Positions 15,853 through 20,323 of a stretch of 20,323 bases of DNA are shown piece by piece. Under the pieces are notes generated by a model. That model was given only the letters and a program-made list of their open reading frames with translations, had not been told where the DNA came from and ran no database searches. The stretch covers positions 144,755 through 165,077 of the forward strand of contig NW_014577094.1 of assembly GCF_000485595.1 (NCBI RefSeq), in the 5' to 3' direction. Position 1 is the first letter of the stretch, and each line of letters opens with the position of its first letter. The position numbers were made by a program, and so were the translations under genes. Origin of the DNA: Priapulus caudatus (Eukaryota; Priapulida; Priapulimorpha; Priapulimorphida; Priapulidae).

Positions 15853-16990
15853 GTCTCGCCAGTACGGGCGCACGCGAAGCACGCGCTAGCCGCCGTTAGG
15901 TCGACAGCAGGCGCGCGTACGTTATTTCAAGGCGGAGAAAGGAGCTAATAATACGGCTCTATTGCAAAGACGTTGTTGCTGAGGGCGGCTGTTCTTTCGC
16001 TTGCCCAATAGGTGTAAACTCGGAACGCGCGCACACACACACACACAGAGAACGTAGTACGCATTTTTGCGACGCTCGCGGCCACGTTCTATTTAGCGAG
16101 TGGTGACACGTGATGCACTGAAACCACGGGCTGCCAGCCAATCAGCCACTGCAAATTTAATACTCTACCCTGAAGATTCTCTCGTCGTTCCATGCAGAAT
16201 GGCCGCGATTTTTGCAGCTACATGTCTTTGAACTTAGTGGGGAACGGGGATGCACGATGAATAGTATTGAGCGGGTACTTTATTCCACTGTATGCATTAT
16301 GAACCGTCGTGACTGTGCGCTGTATGGATCTCTACACCCCGCCTTCTATCAGGCATCATGTAGAATTTAAATGATGACTCGTCGAGTCGGGCATGACGAC
16401 GTGCTTTGTACGCGGAACTATGAGCCTCTATAACACATATAGACCACGTCACCTCTCAGAGTACTCGGTTTTCACAGATCCTCGCTTAAAGGCCATTTCA
16501 AACGGCACGTAAAATATTCGTTAGTATATTGTAGATGTTGAGAGGCTCGCAATGAGGAAAGCATGCACCGAGGACGTCGGCGCCTCGCGGTAAATGTTGT
16601 ACGTATTCAATCTACAAAATTCTATAATGTCGTCTGTGCATGTAAAGTTAAGGAAATTATTTAATTCTCATGTCAGTGAATATATGTCTACAACACTTAT
16701 TAGTGATCGTATAGCAATTGTAAAATTTCGACAACTAAATGTATAGTACGCATTTGGGATATTAGTCTATATTTAGAGCTCTGTATTTATTTATTGTATA
16801 TAAAGAAGCATGCAGGTTGGTCGAAGAGCTAGAGGCAAAGCAGCGTCAGCGTTAAGTGCTTACGTCACCAAATCGATATCCACTGTTCAACATGGCGGCC
16901 AGACCTTTCTAGAGACGCCGAATGCATGTTTATCAACTGTCTTGTGATTGCTAACCGCAAATAAACAAGATGAAGGCGTTCGAAAAAAAA

Positions 16991-17434
16991 TCGAGACAAG
17001 ACTGGTTGTATGTGTGATGCTTAAATGCGGTGATCGGCTAATTATACTCGGTCCAAGCCCCTCGTACATTAGCATAATTGCTGTTATGATGGAGGAGGGG
17101 GGGGGTAGTCTCGCCATTGTATTGTGACAGGATAGAGGTCTAACGGGTTTTTCTCCTGATATAAATATTTCAATGGTGAAAAACGGGGAACATTACATGC
17201 CACGTTCTCCGATGTGTTTTGCCGACAGCACGAGACCATTAAAATAAAACAAATTATTAAACATACTTCGTCCATTGTTTTCATTCGTTGACGTGGCTAA
17301 TATTATAAGTATATTTGCATGTTTATACAGGCAAGCGTGCGTTACACGTACAATCATGAATTTAATAATCTTTTAACGTGAGAATTAGGATCGTGCGATT
17401 ATCCCATATATTACTTCGCCAATAATCATTACTA

Positions 17435-17441
<7 letters not shown>
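16991..17441. other. Downstream non-coding DNA
   Basis: There is no recognisable gene. A G-run lies at about 17097-17106. An additional AATAAA at about 17240 could be an alternative poly(A) signal of the homeobox gene. Confidence 0.4.

Positions 17442-17487
<46 letters not shown>
17442..17487. repeat. (TA)n microsatellite
   Basis: This is a perfect TA tract of about 23 units in AT-rich non-coding DNA downstream of the homeobox gene. Confidence 0.97.
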
Positions 17488-17488
<1 letters not shown>

Positions 17489-18205
17489 CTTGTGGTAAAA
17501 TTAATATCAATCCATCAGCTGAAATAAAAGAAATAACTAAGTCACATAAAAAAGAGAAAAAAACAGCAATGATTTTTCAGAAATAATGTAATTAATTAAG
17601 ATAACCGTAATTCTACATTTACGATATCATTCCATCATTTTCAGAAATTGCAGAAGTATAGCACACTAGATTGATAATATTTTTACGACCACGTATATCG
17701 CCCCTGTGACTATAACAACCAATATAGAACCCAATTCGTTCAATCAATGTCGGCCGCCGCCAGAGATGAGACCCAAAAAAGCATATGATTCGCAAGCCAA
17801 TAAAACTAACAGGCGATTTGCGACTTTGACGTAACATCGTCCAGCGTAATCATAATAATATAAGTCGCGTCGGGCCCAACGTCTGCTCAGCCTGTGCGCG
17901 TGGCTGGCGGCTACCTTATCACGGGGTTATAAACGATAAATGAAAGCACTGATTCGATAACGGCCGCCATTTAGCAAAGCAAGTAAAATCATGCGTCCGC
18001 CCCCGAGCAAAATGTAACTGCGGTTTGTCCGACACAGAGTAAATCCGGCGCGACAATGGCTAACTCGTGCGCTGCGCACACCGTCGCTGGCTACGATTGT
18101 CGACGCATGGTTCGCAAAGCGCGCATAGAGCAATAATATATGCATGAGGAGTAAATGCAGTTACAGTCAGCTTAACATAACATAGCTGTCGGGCAGCGCG
18201 TGGAA
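17488..18205. other. Downstream non-coding DNA
   Basis: No gene, RNA or mobile element was recognised. One near-consensus YY1 string, GCCGCCATTT, occurs at 17963-17972. Open frames of about 72 codons on the minus strand lack family resemblance. Confidence 0.45.
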
Positions 18206-18232
18206 GCTCGCTCGCTTGCTCGCTCGCTCGCT
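18206..18232. repeat. (GCTC)n short tandem repeat
   Basis: Six to seven GCTC units with one T substitution. Confidence 0.85.
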
Positions 18233-18340
18233 AACATTGCGATTCGCTGACGCGAGCGTATAGCCAGCAGCGTTCACCGCGTCGCTGCTAAAAACAATGG
18301 AAAATGTCGGAGATTAAATTTTCCATTTTTCAACGGAGCA

Positions 18341-18505
18341 ACACGCGCACGCACGCACACGTAAGTCCTCCCCACAACACGCGCGCGCACATACACGCAC
18401 GCACGCACGCACACATACACGCACGCACTCACACACATATACAGCACGCGCACGCACAAACACGCACGCACACGCGCACGCACACACGCACGCACGCGCA
18501 CATGT
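18341..18505. repeat. (CA/CG)n, GCAC-rich microsatellite
   Basis: Mixed CA, CGCA and CG units are interrupted by a short unique segment at about 18361-18375. The alternating purine-pyrimidine tract can form Z-DNA. Open frames on both strands here (Thr/His and Cys/Val/Arg) are artefacts. Confidence 0.95.
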
Positions 18506-19800
18506 ACATTTACAAACATGTGCCCACACTAACATACATGCAAGAAATTAATACCAGCTAGGAGGGCTATAAATTTGAATCGAGCTAACGAGTAGTAACC
18601 GCTACAGCCTGCCCTTCAGTGTAGGAGGCACGGTGGAAACAAAATGAGCAACAAATGCGATCGGATATTTCAGTAGAGTGTGGGCATAGTAACTCGCGCA
18701 TATAATCGTAATAATCATAAAATTATGGATTTATTCGAGATATTGCTAAAAGGCGGCTTCCGGAATGACGAGCTTTTATCATGTTGCTTGATTTAAAAAA
18801 CGCCAAATCCGCAAAGCAGACAAGGGGAACAATATGAAAGCTCGCCAGAAAAACCGCGCTAGAATTGTGCTCAATCGTCAGGCTATCTATTAATTTAGCA
18901 GCTATCTGAACGTTGAAACGCGCTGCTGCGCAGGCAGCAGGGAGCCAGGAAACGCAACCCAGGATGCCAAACAATGTTCGCGCCGAGATATAAAAAAACC
19001 TACAATATAGTAATTTATTTCACGAACACATACTTCCTCGACAAAAGTCCGAACACACGTGTATCTAAACGTGGCCATTTTCAGTTGACAATCACCTTTA
19101 TTACGTATATGAATATGTGTGCGGACGTGCCTGCGTGCGTGCATGTTTGCGCGCGTGCGCGCCTGTGTCAGGCTGTTTGCACATGTGGTTGTTTGTATAG
19201 GGCGGGTTATGAACATGTACTTACGTACATATATGTTTACGTCTACGTACGTGCGCGAGTGCACTAAATCTTGCACATGATTATATAGCTACGCTGCGAA
19301 ACGAGACGCGCACCAGCAACGTGATATCTTAATTTAACGTGAAAATAAATCCTCAAAATCTTTTTTAAAATTAATTAATAAAAAACTGCTAAATAAATAC
19401 ACCACGAATACAATTAAAATCCGATACAAAAAAATATATTTGAATAATGAAATAAAACACCGCGCATTATTTAATACACGCAAGTATACTAGAAGCTTGT
19501 AGCGGGCGTCTGAGATGTGCAGGCTGTATATAGCGTGTGCTACACATAACATCTACTCATTCGTCCTAATGCGCCCGGGCAGCTAGAAATCATAACCTAC
19601 CACTAGGCTGGCCGACGCGGCGGGGGACGAGCAGGTCGAAGCAGCATCTAACGAAGCGCGTAATTTTCATTTTGGCCAGAAAATATTATTCATATCTTTT
19701 TTCACGCCGGGGGAATTTCACGCAGCCGTGGACGGAGACGGGACGAGGCGGTTATGGGACGCGCACCATTGTCGCCCCATGTAGCATGCATCAGTGCTCG
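18506..19800. other. Downstream non-coding DNA
   Basis: No gene was recognised. A GT/GC-mixed patch at about 19110-19165 and an AT-rich block at about 19330-19470 are the only structure seen. Open frames of 83-124 codons show no motif or coding-type composition. Confidence 0.45.
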
Positions 19801-19805
19801 GCTAA

Positions 19806-19921
19806 ACCCCCCCCCCGCACACCACCACCCACCCACCATCCCCACCCCACCCTTCGAATTCGCGGGGAAAACTCTCACTGTGACGGCGCTTGTGTGTATG
19901 TGCGTGTGTGTGTGTGTGTTG

Positions 19922-19952
<31 letters not shown>

Positions 19953-20262
19953 GTGTTGTGTCGTGGTGTGTGTGTGTGTGGGGTGTGTAGTGTTGGTGTT
20001 GGATGTTGGGGGTGGTGGGGGGGGGTGATGAGTGGTCGAATGTGTCGGGTGGGCCGGGGGGGTGGTGTTGGGGTGGGTGGTTGGTGTGTCTGCTGATGTA
20101 TGGGAGGCAATTTGTGGGGGGGGTGTGGGGGGCCGGGGGTGGGGTTGGTGGGGGTGCGGGTGGTGTGTGTGTGTGGTTGTTATGTGCATGTGTGTGTGTG
20201 TGTGTGTTGTGTGTTTTTGGGTGTGTGTCGTGTTGTGTGTGTGTGTGCGCGCCGCGCTCTGT
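19806..20262. repeat. C-rich block followed by long GT/G-rich tract
   Basis: A CCCACC-rich block (19806-19855) is followed, after about 30 unique bases, by roughly 370 bases of GT repeats and G-runs (19890-20260). The G-rich strand has many GGG runs with quadruplex potential. The two blocks are roughly complementary in composition. All open frames here are low-complexity artefacts. Confidence 0.9.
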
Positions 20263-20323
20263 GTGGTGTCGTGCGTGTGCCGTTACTTTCACTGACTGCT
20301 GCCCCCTTCCCCTTCTATCTCTC

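Larger units (their letters stand above)
15399..16990 (+). other. Probable 3' UTR and downstream flank of Nkx2.1
   Basis: No coding sequence follows the stop. The first consensus AATAAA on the + strand is at 16960-16965, so the UTR could extend about 1.6 kb. A variant TATAAA lies at 16799. An AU-rich nonamer TTATTTATT (16787-16795) and a Pumilio-type TGTATATA (16795-16802) overlap near that end, motifs typical of unstable or translationally regulated mRNAs. A YY1-type AACATGGCGGC lies at 16889-16899. The exact cleavage site is not established. Confidence 0.45.

Noticed and set aside
19702-20292. 196-codon Thr/His/Pro minus-strand frame
   Set aside because: Translation of GT/G-rich simple repeat.

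Overview
The window is eukaryotic, from an invertebrate animal (a bilaterian, probably marine). The evidence is an NK2-class homeobox gene split by a 10.8-kb GT-AG intron, dense microsatellites and minisatellites, MITE-like elements, and no visible CpG depletion. I cannot name the species or phylum from the sequence. Only one gene is convincingly intact: the Nkx2.1/2.4 (TTF-1 type) transcription factor on the + strand. Exon 1 (3504-3861) carries the TN/EH1 repressor motif. Exon 2 (14698-15398) carries the homeodomain with the NK2-diagnostic Tyr54, the NK2-specific domain and the stop. Joined in phase 1 they give 352 residues, and the junction restores the Nkx2.1-type sequence ...NPDPRFA-ISRLM....

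Layout. 1-3050 is upstream non-coding DNA with GT, CT/CCGT and GA simple repeats. 3050-3503 is a putative promoter and 5' leader, with a palindromic CRE, a weak TATA-like box and four upstream ATGs. Intron 1 (3862-14697) starts with a purine-rich array that contains degenerate tandem copies of the exon 1/donor boundary. It continues through a GC-rich, G-run-containing patch and one copy of an 82-bp dispersed repeat (second copy at 12129). Next come a CCCGTAGCCAG-ended MITE-like element and a 14-bp minisatellite. An antisense fragment of an inositol 1,4,5-trisphosphate receptor (ITPR) gene follows: a penultimate-type exon plus a tandemly duplicated, truncated last exon, with a 116-bp MITE between them. 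The rest of the intron holds long unique stretches, a CTCF-like site, an AT-rich higher-order minisatellite and a 19-bp minisatellite of YY1-like motifs ending at the exon 2 acceptor. 15399 to about 16990 is the probable 3' UTR, with a 17-bp perfect hairpin and AU-rich/Pumilio-type motifs. 16990-20323 is non-coding, with TA, CA/CG and GT/G-rich simple repeats.

The two strongest observations are the serially copied splice-donor boundary at the start of intron 1 and the spliceable but orphaned ITPR 3'-end fragment antisense inside a developmental regulator. The 13-unit YY1-motif array touching the branch site is third. No operon-like or defence-like system is present; the interest lies in gene architecture and cis-regulation.
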